DNA of 64,000 nt from Deltaproteobacteria bacterium HGW-Deltaproteobacteria-15 (GCA_002840535.1 PHBH01000005.1:146190-210189), one strand, 5' to 3'; shown: positions 33,948 through 43,290, counted from the first letter of the stretch. A program made the numbers and translations. Notes: generated by a model from the sequence alone, not told the origin.

Positions 33948-34019
33948 TCAAATATCAAAAAAGATCAGGGCGCGTTTGCGGCCCAGCCTGTTCATGTCTT
34001 CCATCATCAGATCAATCAT
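33948..34019 (-). CDS. 23-codon ORF with strong ribosome site
   Basis: GGGAGG 7 nt before the ATG; the product begins MIDLMMEDMNRLGRK and ends in a Phe-rich segment. Either a leader peptide, a tiny protein, or the preserved start of a deleted gene. It lies between the HTH protein gene and the Cys-rich peptide gene on the same strand. Confidence 0.3.
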   Translation of the reverse strand: MIDLMMEDMNRLGRKRALIFFDI

Positions 34020-34058
34020 CTTTGGCCTCCCATATCCTTTCACGATGACGGATTGCCA

Positions 34059-34592
34059 TCACCCCAAAACAAGGGTCATAATCCGCTTGAGTTGATCCAT
34101 CCGAATGGCCTTTGTTTGGCCTTGTTCAAGGTTTATAACCGTGTTGCGGTGAAGGCCGATTATCTCGGCGAATTCGAATTGCGTCAACTGGTTCTTCTCC
34201 CGGTAGGAAACAATCAAAGCACCTAGATCCTCCGGGGGCATGATCAAACCGGACAGGGTTTGGTATGTCTTGCGGGGCATTTCGACCAAGACCTTGCCGT
34301 TCTTCATGTCCATGACTTTGCGGAAGGGTTTCCCGAAAGCGGGCTTCTTGCCGGCGGCAATCAGTTCACGAGGCTTGCGTTTGTTGTGACAAAAAGGGCA
34401 TCCGTTGCCGAACGCCCTGTCGGCAATCCGAGCTTGCCACTCATGCCCCTTTTCGCAGACCCACCAGACCTTTCTTGTGGCTCGCGGAGTCACTTGCCGA
34501 GGCATGAGCGATCCATTCTTGGTCGGATGCCATTGCCCGGCAAGCACCGGGTTGACCCTTTGGAGGTTGTGGTCTTTGGTGAGCTTCTTCAT
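34059..34592 (-). CDS. Treble-clef zinc-ribbon protein fused to an XRE helix-turn-helix
   Basis: 177 aa from ATG 34592. Residues about 15-70 match the DUF4379-type zinc repeat found in restriction-linked proteins: LAGQWHPTKNGSLMPRQVTP, VWWVCEKGHEWQARI and GNGCPFC. The C-terminus holds an XRE helix-turn-helix (YREKNQLTQFEFAEIIGLHRNTV). The combination suggests a DNA-binding regulator of this island. No good ribosome site is seen at the chosen start; longer starts add unlikely low-complexity sequence. Confidence 0.65.
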   Translation of the reverse strand: MKKLTKDHNLQRVNPVLAGQWHPTKNGSLMPRQVTPRATRKVWWVCEKGHEWQARIADRAFGNGCPFCHNKRKPRELIAAGKKPAFGKPFRKVMDMKNGKVLVEMPRKTYQTLSGLIMPPEDLGALIVSYREKNQLTQFEFAEIIGLHRNTVINLEQGQTKAIRMDQLKRIMTLVLG

Positions 34593-34778
34593 AAAAGTGC
34601 AGCGGGATGGTAAACTGGGTGCCATTAAAAGCCACGAAGTCAAACACTTTTGACCTCCGTGAGATTGGTGGATTCTGTGCGGTCGAGCTCGGCCTGGGCT
34701 GCCTGGTCGCCTTTGAGGGCCTTCTGCTTCAGCCTTCTTGCCAGCAGACGACGTCCCACTCTCCTCATCCCCCATCAA

Positions 34779-35093
34779 TCATTCGTCCTCCGCTACTAAA
34801 ACCAATGTAGCATTTGTAACATTGACCGAAACATCAACCTGATGTGGTGATATAAACAGCACGCACCCTGCGCCATGTCCTGATTGAATCTCTGGAAGAA
34901 AATGGCCACCTGCCCAACCTGCTTTTTTGGCCTCAGTGGCAAACCAGGCTTTTACACTTTTGCTAATTCGTTTGGCATCTTTGCCCGTACTCTGGTTGTA
35001 AATAGCCAGGATCCGCTCGGCTGTGCAGAGAACAGCTCTGTCCTTCAACTTGCATGTTTTGGGATCAGGAAACTTGTATTTTGGACCGGGCAT
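34779..35093 (-). CDS. Hypothetical protein of the methyltransferase island
   Basis: 104 aa. AAGGAGGT about 7 nt before the ATG. Starts MPGPKYKFPDPKTCKLKDRA; the middle (AKRISKSVKAWFATEAKKAGW) is basic and helical, the end hydrophobic (VNVTNATLVLVAEDE). No family recognised. Minus strand, like every other gene from 33 to 39 kb. Confidence 0.65.
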   Translation of the reverse strand: MPGPKYKFPDPKTCKLKDRAVLCTAERILAIYNQSTGKDAKRISKSVKAWFATEAKKAGWAGGHFLPEIQSGHGAGCVLFISPHQVDVSVNVTNATLVLVAEDE

Positions 35094-35212
35094 AAAGATA
35101 CCTCCTTAGTTTATAAGTTCTTTTTCGGGGCCTACCCGCAGATCGGGTTTTCATGAGAAGCTAAGAAGTTTAGAGCGTCTCCCTCCCTCTCTTAGGAGAG
35201 CAGTCAGCTTCC

Positions 35213-36040
35213 TCAGTTCACTAATCTCTCGAGAATGCCTGTTTGAGTATGGACTCTGAACTCGATATCGCCTTCATCTCTTGTATAAAGAAATACCCGG
35301 TGCGAGTTTTTCTTAACTGCTTGGTTGAACTCTTGTGATGGGTGATCGTAGCAATTATTCTTACCAACCGGCACTACGATATAATCTGGATCCACGGCTT
35401 TGATGAGTTGGTCAGATGTCCAAAAATCGGGATGGTCCTGTAGGGTCCCACCGTGATGCGGGAACTTCAAAACCTTGGCCTTCAAATCCCCTAGATTTAG
35501 CGAACTCCAGACGCTACCTGGGGCATCTCCCCCAAGAAGTAATGAAAATTTACCCACTCTAAAGGTAAGAATCACAGAGTCCTGGTTCTTATCATCGAAG
35601 TGCCCAAAGATGTTTCCGTAATTTGGCCAAAGAACGATAAAAGACGCTCCGAATATCCTTATGACTCGACTTCTAAGAACGGATTTGGCGTGAGCTGGGT
35701 CTACACTGAGAATCTTATCTTTTTCCCCTTCATGGATAGCCCTGCTTATGCGCTCCAGTTCCCTCCCTACTACGTTCTGAAAATTAACAAAAAGCTTTGC
35801 ACTTGAGCCATTCTCTCTCAACCAATTTATAACCTGTGGTAAACCACCAATATGATCATGGTGTAAATGAGAGATAAATATAGCCTCCAGATGCACGTCT
35901 TTGAGAAGTGGAAAAATAGGGCCAAAACAAGCCACATCTACCAGAACTGCTCGTTTGTCAACGAGCCGAGATATCAGGGTGCAGTCCCCCTGCCCAACGT
36001 CGATGAAAACAATCCTATAATCAGGACAATCAGTCGACAT
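35213..36040 (-). CDS. MBL-fold hydrolase (ComEC C-terminal type)
   Basis: 275 aa from ATG 36040 (GGGGAGG 4 nt upstream). Begins IVFIDVGQGDCTL, typical of the soluble ComEC-like MBL group, with the metal motif HLHHDHIGG near residue 60, LLLGGDAPGS, KFPHHGGTL and PVGKNN further on. Such proteins are metal-dependent hydrolases or nucleases. It starts 12 nt after the methyltransferase stop and in the same frame, so the two form an operon and, if the UAA is read through, one protein. Pairing with a DNA methyltransferase suggests an anti-phage function, by inference. Confidence 0.82.
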   Translation of the reverse strand: MSTDCPDYRIVFIDVGQGDCTLISRLVDKRAVLVDVACFGPIFPLLKDVHLEAIFISHLHHDHIGGLPQVINWLRENGSSAKLFVNFQNVVGRELERISRAIHEGEKDKILSVDPAHAKSVLRSRVIRIFGASFIVLWPNYGNIFGHFDDKNQDSVILTFRVGKFSLLLGGDAPGSVWSSLNLGDLKAKVLKFPHHGGTLQDHPDFWTSDQLIKAVDPDYIVVPVGKNNCYDHPSQEFNQAVKKNSHRVFLYTRDEGDIEFRVHTQTGILERLVN

Positions 36041-36052
36041 CAATCCTCCCCA

Positions 36053-38833
36053 TTAATCTGGCTGCATTAGCTCCAATTGGATTTTATCTCGGCTCTCGTA
36101 AGCGTTCTTAAACGGATTGAACCCTAGAATATATTCTTCTGGTTGCCTACTCAGTTTTTCACAGTCTCCGGTGGCTAATTCCATCCACCCCATCGCGCCT
36201 TCTTGAAGTACCCAACCCGGAATGGCAGGAATCGTTCTGAGGCGTATCCCACCTCGGCTTTGATCATAGTTAGATGGGTACTTGTCCATTCCATCGATCG
36301 CCAAGACAACCATGCGCTCCTCTTGAAAAATACCGATGGTCTCGAAAGTCGTTCTTCGGATCCTCTCATCTGTTGAGTATATGAGCACATCCCCATCTTT
36401 CAGATGCTGAGATGTTAGTGGTCTTCCTGTAAGGGGCCTCTTGCCAGAAAACTTGCTTTCTATGCGTTTCCTGTCTTTCTGTGATATGCCGTACAAGTCG
36501 TAAATAAGGATATCAAGCCTCTTGATCTCTTCAGATTCCGCTAATTCATCCTGAAAAAAACTCCGCCCATTCTTAAGAACTTTTTCCGCAGATCTTGCCA
36601 CTTGGTAGATTTCATTTCCCCAAGCTTCCGGAAGAGGAAACTGTTCAAGATCTCTCGTAGAGATCCATTGAGTTATTTTCGTCTCATTGAAATATAGACT
36701 TCCAAGTGGGTGATTTAATAAGGCCCAAAGAGCCAGACAAAAGTCAGTGGAATGAGAAGAATCAATCGAGAAAGCTGCATGAAAATTCTCTGACGGTGCA
36801 ACAGACTTTTCACCTTTGGGTGGAATATCTATAAGAGCGATGGAACCCCAACGAATTCTTTGAGAGCTTCCATGATTGTTTCTGTTGGCCCGAAGGAGGA
36901 CACTAGGCATATCCTTAAAAATCCACTTCTTAAGCTCTTGTCGTTGACTTCTATCATCAAAGTTGGGATCTATTTTATCCAAGGCCTTTAGCTTAACCCA
37001 CTCTACCGCAAGCTGCCGTAGGTCCGAATAAGGGTTTGTCTTCTTCGCCGAACCACTAAAAGGATGCGCTCCAGGGCTAGGCTTTCGACTGCGGTTTCTC
37101 GGTTTGCGAAACCCATTTTGAATCTCATAAAAATCCCTTATTGTTTTCCCTCCCGAGCCCATAGTTTTCAGCACATGTGAAAAATTAGTGGAGACAAAGA
37201 TGTTCTCCTCGCTCAACGTGTCCAACTCTAAAGTGTCTCTAGATTGGGCCGCTCGCCCAAGTGCGGGAACATCTGAGATTGGGAAAATGTGGACGTATCT
37301 ACCTCTTGGCCGTTTTTTGCGTAAGATCCACACCATAGCTGATCTTTTCACTTTTCTAAACCAATCAGGCGGGACAGTCCATTGCTCAAGTATCTGACAG
37401 GTCTCAAGTGCTTTCTTTCTAATATCCCTCTCTTGTTGTTGGTTCAGAAAAGTCTCTGTAAGAACAATCCCCATGAGTCCATCGTTTGGGAGGAGATCAA
37501 TACATTTGTTAAGAATGAAGCCAGAGCGATCTCTTTGTCCCTGTTGACGCGCTTTGACGTTCTTTCCTCCACGAGGGGTTCCACTGGTGGGCCCGAAAGG
37601 TGGGTTCGCGACTATTATAGTAGGCCTTGAGCCAATTGCTGATATCACGTTCCTCTCAAAATCTGTCCCTCTGATATCATAACTAAGGATCTTCCAGTTA
37701 TTGTCATGTGGAGGATGGTAAAGCATGAGAGTCATCTTGGCAATCATTGCGGCGATCGGATCATAATCGTTTCCAAATATCCTTTTGACAAGAATGTGAT
37801 GCCGCTCTTGAAGCGACTGGCCTGAGTATTCCGCATCTCCAAGCCTTTCATAACCGGCAGCAAGCAGACTTCCTGAGCCGCAAGTTGGGTCAAGAAGTAT
37901 TCGATTCTCAGGTCGTAGCTCCTCAATGGGCATTCGCTTCAGAATCGTATGTGCCAAACGAGAACGTGTGTAATGTACTCCATATTGTCTACGCTCTCCT
38001 TCAAGCATAAGTGTCTCATAGATTTCGCCTATCATGTCTAGGCTCACTTGAGACAGGTCATAATTGGTATTAAATGATTGCAGGAAGGTATCCATGAGAA
38101 CTTCATCTTTTAGTGGAAGACTGAAGTAAGTGGGAAGAAGACTTTGTGCATGAGAGAAAAAATCTCGCGCATTGGAAAGGGGCCAACAGTAACCTTCTCG
38201 GTCACGCAGTATTCGTGCTCCCAAAAATTTTATTGCAGCCTCGAGAGCCGAACCTAGTTTGTCATCGGTCCGATAAGTGCGAAGAGATCTGATTGCAGCT
38301 TGAAATTTTCCCACCAATTCTTTCGTTATTATCTCAAAGGCTCCTCCGAGCAAGTTCGGATATAGGTCAAAAATCGAGAGTTGCTGGGCATTCCATTTCG
38401 CAATCTCAAGCCTTCGTGGTGAAAAGAGTTCTTGTTTTTTCTTGAGATATTCTGCGAAACGAGAAAGAGGCACTATATTGTCTTGACGGTGTTTCTCGAA
38501 ATCACCCTCACTCTTGCAGATAGCGGTGGTTCTAATATAAGGTTCCCTCTGTCGATCCCGCCTGCTGAATTCAGCGAATATCAAGACTGGTGTTGCGAGA
38601 GATCTGAAAGGCTTTGTGTCAGAAAAGGATACTTGCTCCACATTTGCAGTCTCCTTCACAGCTATCACAGCTGTATCAGCATCCTTGCGAAGATCGCTTG
38701 AATATGCCACCAGATTCGTGCTGTAGCTTCTGCCTCCCTCAAGTAAAAAAGAGACATCTCTGCTGGTCATCTTTTGACTATAGCCAATCTCCTCCAAAGC
38801 ATGCTCAATCTCTTTTTGGACGTAACAGGACAT
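36053..38833 (-). CDS. N6-adenine DNA methyltransferase (PglX/type IIG-like)
   Basis: 926 aa from ATG 38833 (GGAG upstream). Residues 1-280 are an N-terminal region with nuclease-like features not identified with certainty (VLIFAEFSRRD). SAM-binding motif I LLDPTCGSGSLL is at about 313-324, motif IV IVANPPFGPTSG at about 407-418, preceded by the HsdM-type YGVHYTRSRLA. The C-terminal 400 residues resemble a target-recognition region. Modifies adenine in host DNA as part of a restriction or BREX-like system; no separate REase, PglZ or BrxC gene is in the window. The stop codon is UAA, the only stop between it and the MBL gene. Confidence 0.88.
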   Translation of the reverse strand: MSCYVQKEIEHALEEIGYSQKMTSRDVSFLLEGGRSYSTNLVAYSSDLRKDADTAVIAVKETANVEQVSFSDTKPFRSLATPVLIFAEFSRRDRQREPYIRTTAICKSEGDFEKHRQDNIVPLSRFAEYLKKKQELFSPRRLEIAKWNAQQLSIFDLYPNLLGGAFEIITKELVGKFQAAIRSLRTYRTDDKLGSALEAAIKFLGARILRDREGYCWPLSNARDFFSHAQSLLPTYFSLPLKDEVLMDTFLQSFNTNYDLSQVSLDMIGEIYETLMLEGERRQYGVHYTRSRLAHTILKRMPIEELRPENRILLDPTCGSGSLLAAGYERLGDAEYSGQSLQERHHILVKRIFGNDYDPIAAMIAKMTLMLYHPPHDNNWKILSYDIRGTDFERNVISAIGSRPTIIVANPPFGPTSGTPRGGKNVKARQQGQRDRSGFILNKCIDLLPNDGLMGIVLTETFLNQQQERDIRKKALETCQILEQWTVPPDWFRKVKRSAMVWILRKKRPRGRYVHIFPISDVPALGRAAQSRDTLELDTLSEENIFVSTNFSHVLKTMGSGGKTIRDFYEIQNGFRKPRNRSRKPSPGAHPFSGSAKKTNPYSDLRQLAVEWVKLKALDKIDPNFDDRSQRQELKKWIFKDMPSVLLRANRNNHGSSQRIRWGSIALIDIPPKGEKSVAPSENFHAAFSIDSSHSTDFCLALWALLNHPLGSLYFNETKITQWISTRDLEQFPLPEAWGNEIYQVARSAEKVLKNGRSFFQDELAESEEIKRLDILIYDLYGISQKDRKRIESKFSGKRPLTGRPLTSQHLKDGDVLIYSTDERIRRTTFETIGIFQEERMVVLAIDGMDKYPSNYDQSRGGIRLRTIPAIPGWVLQEGAMGWMELATGDCEKLSRQPEEYILGFNPFKNAYESRDKIQLELMQPD

Positions 38834-39004
38834 AGGTGATCTCCATGTGAGGCAAAGAGTCAACGGACAGGAGCATCTCTCAAATAGAGAATTGGCAGGC
38901 TATACGCCTCTGAAAGTAATCGTTCTCACCGCTTGTGCAAATTGGGCGCGCGCGCCATACATATTGAGTGAAACTTACAGCAGTCAAGGGTCGAAAACTT
39001 AAGG

Positions 39005-39844
39005 TTATTCCCTTGGCACCAGTTCACGGGCGAACCAGATGACCTGGCCGATGATGCGGATGTCGCGGGCTTCGGCTTCGTAGGGGGGGAACTCGGTCCT
39101 GTTGTCGGCGATGATCCGGACGCGGCCGCCCACGAGGTTTTCCAGGCGCTTGACCATTATGGTTTCGCCCATTCCCAGGGCGTAGATCTGGCCGTCGAAG
39201 ATCCGCCTTCTGCCCGTGTCCAGCATGACCACGTCACCGTCCATGATTGTCGGCTGCATGCTTGTGCCCTTGATCGGCATCATGACAAGGCGCTTTGGTC
39301 TGGTACCGATCCGGCGCAACCAGTCTTTTCTGAAGGCGTAATATTCTTTGAATTTTTCAGAGAGGACGAAAGCGCCCCCTCCAGCAGCAAGGTGGGCCTC
39401 GGCCATCGGCACGAAATCGAAGTAGGTGGGATCAAAGGGCATGGGTGCCGGAATCAGAATATCCCCGGGCTCTTCTTCCGCGGATTCTCGGTCGAGAGGC
39501 TCTCGCTGAGCAGCAATCGCCGCGTGTTCTTCCTCCTCCAGCGCTCTCATGAGCTCCTGGGTGCTCATCAGGTCGCCGGTCTCTCCACATACCTCGGGGT
39601 ATTTGTCCCTCGCCCCTGAAAAAGGCGCACCTGCGCCTGAAACGAACCATGTGAGATCAAAGTTGTAGGTTTCGCAGAACTTGGCGATGAACTCCACCTT
39701 CGGATCAGTCGCCATGCTGCGGTAACTGCTTACGGTGTCACCCTTGATGCCCAGCTGGGCGCCGATCTTCGTATTCGAGAGTCCATCCTTCTCGGCTACG
39801 TAGTTGATCGCCCACCTGGTTCGTTCCTTGAGAGAAAGGGCCAT
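39005..39844 (-). CDS. Phage repressor, cleavable S24 type
   Basis: 279 aa. N-terminal helix-turn-helix (NTKIGAQLGIKGDTVSSYRSM), acidic linker, and C-terminal LexA-like peptidase with the nucleophile in KGTSMQPTIMDGDVV (Ser195) and Lys232 in TIMVKRLEN. The AAGGGAF segment at about 150 fits the Ala-Gly self-cleavage site, so SOS induction is likely. ATG 39844 leaves the operator palindrome in the leader; a TTG at 39892 would place it inside the gene. Keeps the prophage silent. Confidence 0.9.
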   Translation of the reverse strand: MALSLKERTRWAINYVAEKDGLSNTKIGAQLGIKGDTVSSYRSMATDPKVEFIAKFCETYNFDLTWFVSGAGAPFSGARDKYPEVCGETGDLMSTQELMRALEEEEHAAIAAQREPLDRESAEEEPGDILIPAPMPFDPTYFDFVPMAEAHLAAGGGAFVLSEKFKEYYAFRKDWLRRIGTRPKRLVMMPIKGTSMQPTIMDGDVVMLDTGRRRIFDGQIYALGMGETIMVKRLENLVGGRVRIIADNRTEFPPYEAEARDIRIIGQVIWFARELVPRE

Positions 39845-39861
39845 TTCCTGCTCAAATTTCT

Positions 39862-39894
39862 GGTTGTCACCCGGTGACAACCAGAGTGACAACC
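39862..39894. promoter_or_regulatory. Repressor operator cluster
   Basis: GGTTGTCAC-CCG-GTGACAACC (39862-39882) is a perfect 21 bp palindrome, followed by another half-site GTGACAACC at 39886-39894. A third half-site lies at 39976-39984, just before the early promoter. Repeated half-sites between repressor and early genes are the standard lysogeny switch layout. Confidence 0.8.
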
Positions 39895-39994
39895 TGGCTT
39901 AAACGCAGACCTTATTTACTTGTTTCCTTTTATCAGGGACTTATCTTTAGAACGACAAATCTTCCAGTTTTTTGAGTGACAACCGATTTTTTCC

Positions 39995-40023
39995 TTGCAC
40001 TGCTCAAAAAATTGGAATATAAC
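39995..40023 (+). promoter_or_regulatory. Early promoter (Pe-like)
   Basis: TTGCAC (39995-40000), 17 nt, TATAAC (40018-40023). The half-site GTGACAACC at 39976-39984 sits directly upstream of the -35. Drives the Ner-like gene at 40078 and probably the transposition operon. Confidence 0.6.
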
Positions 40024-40077
40024 CGTTATCAATTTCGGAAACCCACTTAGACAAACTGGTTCTGAGGTTTAGATCAG

Positions 40078-40329
40078 ATGCATCCGGCCGACATCCAAGC
40101 TCAGCTCAAAAAGAAGGGGATCACCCAGAAAGCCATAGCTGAGGAACTCGGGCTGTCGGAGTTCCATATCTCCGAAGTGATCAACAAGAACCGCCCCTCG
40201 GATCGGGTGATGCGGGCGGTGGCTGCCAAAATCGGTCGGGACGTTCACGAGGTTTTCCCGGAGCACTACTTCAGGCAGAAGCGAAGGAAGGCTTCGGAAT
40301 CGGGCTGCCTGATTGGGGGTTATAAATAA
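40078..40329 (+). CDS. Ner-like early regulator
   Basis: 83 aa, single helix-turn-helix (LKKKGITQKAIAEELGLSEF, then HISEVINKNRPSDRVMRAVA). Position directly after the early promoter and opposite the repressor matches Mu Ner, which shuts down both lysogenic and early transcription. Ends in a short basic tail. Confidence 0.8.
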   Translation: MHPADIQAQLKKKGITQKAIAEELGLSEFHISEVINKNRPSDRVMRAVAAKIGRDVHEVFPEHYFRQKRRKASESGCLIGGYK

Positions 40330-40350
40330 CGCTATACGCGGGGCAAGTCA

Positions 40351-40842
40351 ATGTCTAAGCCATCGAATAGATTAGATCCGGACCAGATGAATCTCTTCGA
40401 CGCAAGGATCGAGCAGTATAGGGACCTCAAAGAGGAGATCCTGAAAGGCGAGCCTCCAAAACCGATCGAAAGTTTCGAGGAAGCATGCATCGGGATAGCA
40501 GCTTCATGGAAACGGGCAATCCGGGAGTCCGGATTGAGCAGGGAGCAGGTGGTAGACAGGATCAACGAGTTCTTCGGATGGGGGAACGGGAGCAAGAAGG
40601 CCCTCTCCATTCACATGTTCAACCACTATCTTTCGAAACCGATTCAGTATCCTCCTCCGGCCTACCTAGTTTTTCCCATCCAGCACATCACCGGGTCGCT
40701 CGAGCCGACCAAGGCATTCGCCGAGCCCGAGGACGCCAAAGTGATCAGCGGGGACGAGGTGCGCCAGATGGCCCTGGGGAAACTGGACGAGACGATCCTT
40801 GAGATGCAGAGGCTGAAGAAGGAGCTGCGGGGGAAGAAGTAA
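40351..40842 (+). CDS. Mu-like early protein, unknown function
   Basis: 163 aa, soluble, with charged C-terminus. Contains FEEACIGIAASWKRAIRESG and GLSREQVVDRINEFF, the latter helix-turn-helix-like. Sits between the Ner-like and transposase genes. No function assigned; possibly an early DNA-binding accessory protein. Confidence 0.6.
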   Translation: MSKPSNRLDPDQMNLFDARIEQYRDLKEEILKGEPPKPIESFEEACIGIAASWKRAIRESGLSREQVVDRINEFFGWGNGSKKALSIHMFNHYLSKPIQYPPPAYLVFPIQHITGSLEPTKAFAEPEDAKVISGDEVRQMALGKLDETILEMQRLKKELRGKK

Positions 40843-40930
40843 CCAAAAAAATTTTGGCCTGGCGGCATACAGGCTTTCACTGACCAAGCGGTACAGAGCG
40901 CGCAGGGAATACGTAGACCGGGGAAGGGAA

Positions 40931-43117
40931 ATGAAACTGGCTGAGACGGTAACGGTAAAGGAGATCGGGGACATTCTGGGGATCAGCAAGCAGGCCGTGA
41001 CCAAGCGGGCCAAAAAGGAAAACTGGCTCCATGAGATAGGCCCGAACCGGATCATGGCCTTCCAGGTCCGCTCCCTCCCTTCCGACGTTCAAAAGGCCAT
41101 CGTCGTACAGAAAGACGTCGCGCCAGACCTGCTTCCGGTCCTCTCTCCCGAGGCGGCGCTCGAAGCGGCAAAGAAGGTCATGTCAGACCTTCCGGGCTCC
41201 CTCGGGGCGTATCCTCTTAATAAGGATAGCTGGACGCCCGAGACCGCCATCTCACAGGAGGTGATCAGGGACCCGAAGGTCACCAAGTGGACCCGGATCA
41301 TCCAGGAGGCCCGGAACGTCCCCAAGGGATGGAAGCGCCGGGCCTGGGTGGAAGCGGTCGCGGTGAAGCACGACACCACCTTTCAGACCGTCTACCGCAA
41401 GATCACCTCCTACGAGAAAAAGGGCCTGGCGGGCCTGCACCATACCAAGAGCAACCGGAACCAACCGAAAAGCTGGACACCCGAGGCGGTGGACTGGTGG
41501 ATTGGCCTAGTCCTCAAGAGAGAGCACAGGAAGCTCGGAAAGAACGTGCTCTATGCCATCCTCAAGGAACAGGCCAGGAAGCGCGGGTGGGACATCGGCG
41601 AATACCGCTCCGCCCTCTGGTGGCTGAAGCAAAAGACCAACCCCCAGCTCTATGCACTTCAGCGGGGCGGTCTGCGGGCGCTCGACAACACCCTTCCCCC
41701 GGTGCTCCGGGACTACAGCGATCTTGCGCCCTTCGAAATCCTGGTGGGGGACCAGCACAGGTTCGACTTCTGGGTCATGGACGAGGAGACAGGGGCCATC
41801 TTCAGACCAGAGGGGTATTTCTGGCAGGACCTTCGGACCAGGTGCTTTTACGGCGGGGCTCTGGACCGGAAATACGATTCCTACCTCATGGGGCTGGCCC
41901 TCCGGATGGGCCTTCGCGTCTTCGGCGCCTTCGGGAGCATCTATACCGACTGGGGCAAACCCGAAACCGGCCAGTACATGATGGGCGTGATGAAGGACAT
42001 GCGGAACCTCGGGCTCTTTGTCGAGCGAGAGGTGGACGTGCCCCTCGAACTGGACGCCGATGCCGAGGACATCAACCCCTGCGCCATCATGCCGGGCACG
42101 CACAAGAAAGCCATTGTCCGGAACGCCAAGGCGAAGATGATCGAGGGCACCTTCGGCAACCTGGAGAGAATCCTCCGGGACGTTTTCCTGGTGCCGGGAT
42201 ACGTGAAACGGCTCGGGGCCGGGCAGGAAGAGAACGAGATCGACGAAAAGGAAAAGGAGCGGCTCGCCCAAAGAGGCAGGCTTCTCACATTCTGGGAATT
42301 CGCGGAGAAGGTCCTCAAGGCGATGGACTACTACAACCGGGAAAAGGCGCACAGGGGCGTGCTGAAGGAGTGGGCCTGGAGACCGAGGCCCAGGACCGCG
42401 ACACCCTTCGATTGCCTCAAAGCCTGCAACCTGCAGGGATGGAAGCCGGTTTACCTTTCCCCCGAGGCGGTGGATCTCATCTTCCTTCCGCGCGCCAAGC
42501 GCACGGTGGACCGGGGCAGGGTCACCTTCGATAACGACATCTACGAGCACCAGGCCCTGGTCGAGATCGAGGGCAAGGTGGAGCTGCGGTTCGACCCGAT
42601 GGAGCCGAACTGGCTTCTGGTTTTCAAGGACGGGCGGTTCGTATGCCAGGCGAAACCGGTGGAGTACTCCAGTATGAAGGACAGGACCCTTGCCCAGCGA
42701 AAGATCGAGGAGAAGCGGCGGATCCGCAAGGGCTTCATCCTGGAATACAGGCGGCTCACCTCGGCCATCCCGGATTTCAGAGAGTACTCGGAAACCCCGG
42801 CGATCGAGCGGGCGGCGGCCCTCGTCACCAGGGAACAGCGTGCCCAGGCCAAAGAGCTGAAGGAGCAGTACAGGGAGCGCACCCCGGAGGAGCTGGCGGC
42901 CGAGGTCAAGGAGATCGAGGAGTACAGGCCGAAAGCGAACCGGCCCATCTTCAGAAACGAGGTGGACCGGTATCAATGGTGCCTGGAGCAGCAAGAGCTT
43001 GAAGAAGCCGATACCGCGTTCCTCACCGAGTACGAGGCGCGGATGGATGAGGACACCAGGAATTACTGGCAGATCTACAAGGATTCACAGAGCGCGAAGC
43101 TTACCGCGCGCGGGTAA
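40931..43117 (+). CDS. Mu-type transposase (MuA-like)
   Basis: 728 aa. N-terminal helix-turn-helix that binds phage ends (TVKEIGDILGISKQAVTKRA, 7-30), a second DNA-binding region (about 105-260) and the RNase H-like core. Candidate DDE residues are Asp274 (VGDQHRFDFW), Asp340 (SIYTDWGKPE) and Glu405 (AKMIEGTFGNLE), in the right order and contexts. The C-terminal tail is the MuB-binding type region. Cuts and joins phage ends to target DNA for integration and replication. Confidence 0.92.
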   Translation: MKLAETVTVKEIGDILGISKQAVTKRAKKENWLHEIGPNRIMAFQVRSLPSDVQKAIVVQKDVAPDLLPVLSPEAALEAAKKVMSDLPGSLGAYPLNKDSWTPETAISQEVIRDPKVTKWTRIIQEARNVPKGWKRRAWVEAVAVKHDTTFQTVYRKITSYEKKGLAGLHHTKSNRNQPKSWTPEAVDWWIGLVLKREHRKLGKNVLYAILKEQARKRGWDIGEYRSALWWLKQKTNPQLYALQRGGLRALDNTLPPVLRDYSDLAPFEILVGDQHRFDFWVMDEETGAIFRPEGYFWQDLRTRCFYGGALDRKYDSYLMGLALRMGLRVFGAFGSIYTDWGKPETGQYMMGVMKDMRNLGLFVEREVDVPLELDADAEDINPCAIMPGTHKKAIVRNAKAKMIEGTFGNLERILRDVFLVPGYVKRLGAGQEENEIDEKEKERLAQRGRLLTFWEFAEKVLKAMDYYNREKAHRGVLKEWAWRPRPRTATPFDCLKACNLQGWKPVYLSPEAVDLIFLPRAKRTVDRGRVTFDNDIYEHQALVEIEGKVELRFDPMEPNWLLVFKDGRFVCQAKPVEYSSMKDRTLAQRKIEEKRRIRKGFILEYRRLTSAIPDFREYSETPAIERAAALVTREQRAQAKELKEQYRERTPEELAAEVKEIEEYRPKANRPIFRNEVDRYQWCLEQQELEEADTAFLTEYEARMDEDTRNYWQIYKDSQSAKLTARG

Positions 43118-43290
43118 AGGATTTGGATATGAGAACTTACGTTTGGCATGCATCGAATCGCGGTGGGTTTCTATTCTAGCCCGATCGAGTGTGTGAGAGC
43201 CAAGCGCGGATCCGGGTAGTTACTGAGATTCTTTTCCGGAAGTGGTTTGGCGGGCGAAAGCCATCAAAAAGATGGCACAAGGACGGGTTT

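Noticed and set aside
33191-39004. Prophage integrated at a tRNA gene by an integrase
   Set aside because: No integrase gene and no duplicated tRNA end; the phage is of the transposable Mu type.
41507-42994. 495-codon open frame on the minus strand
   Set aside because: Antisense to the MuA-like transposase.
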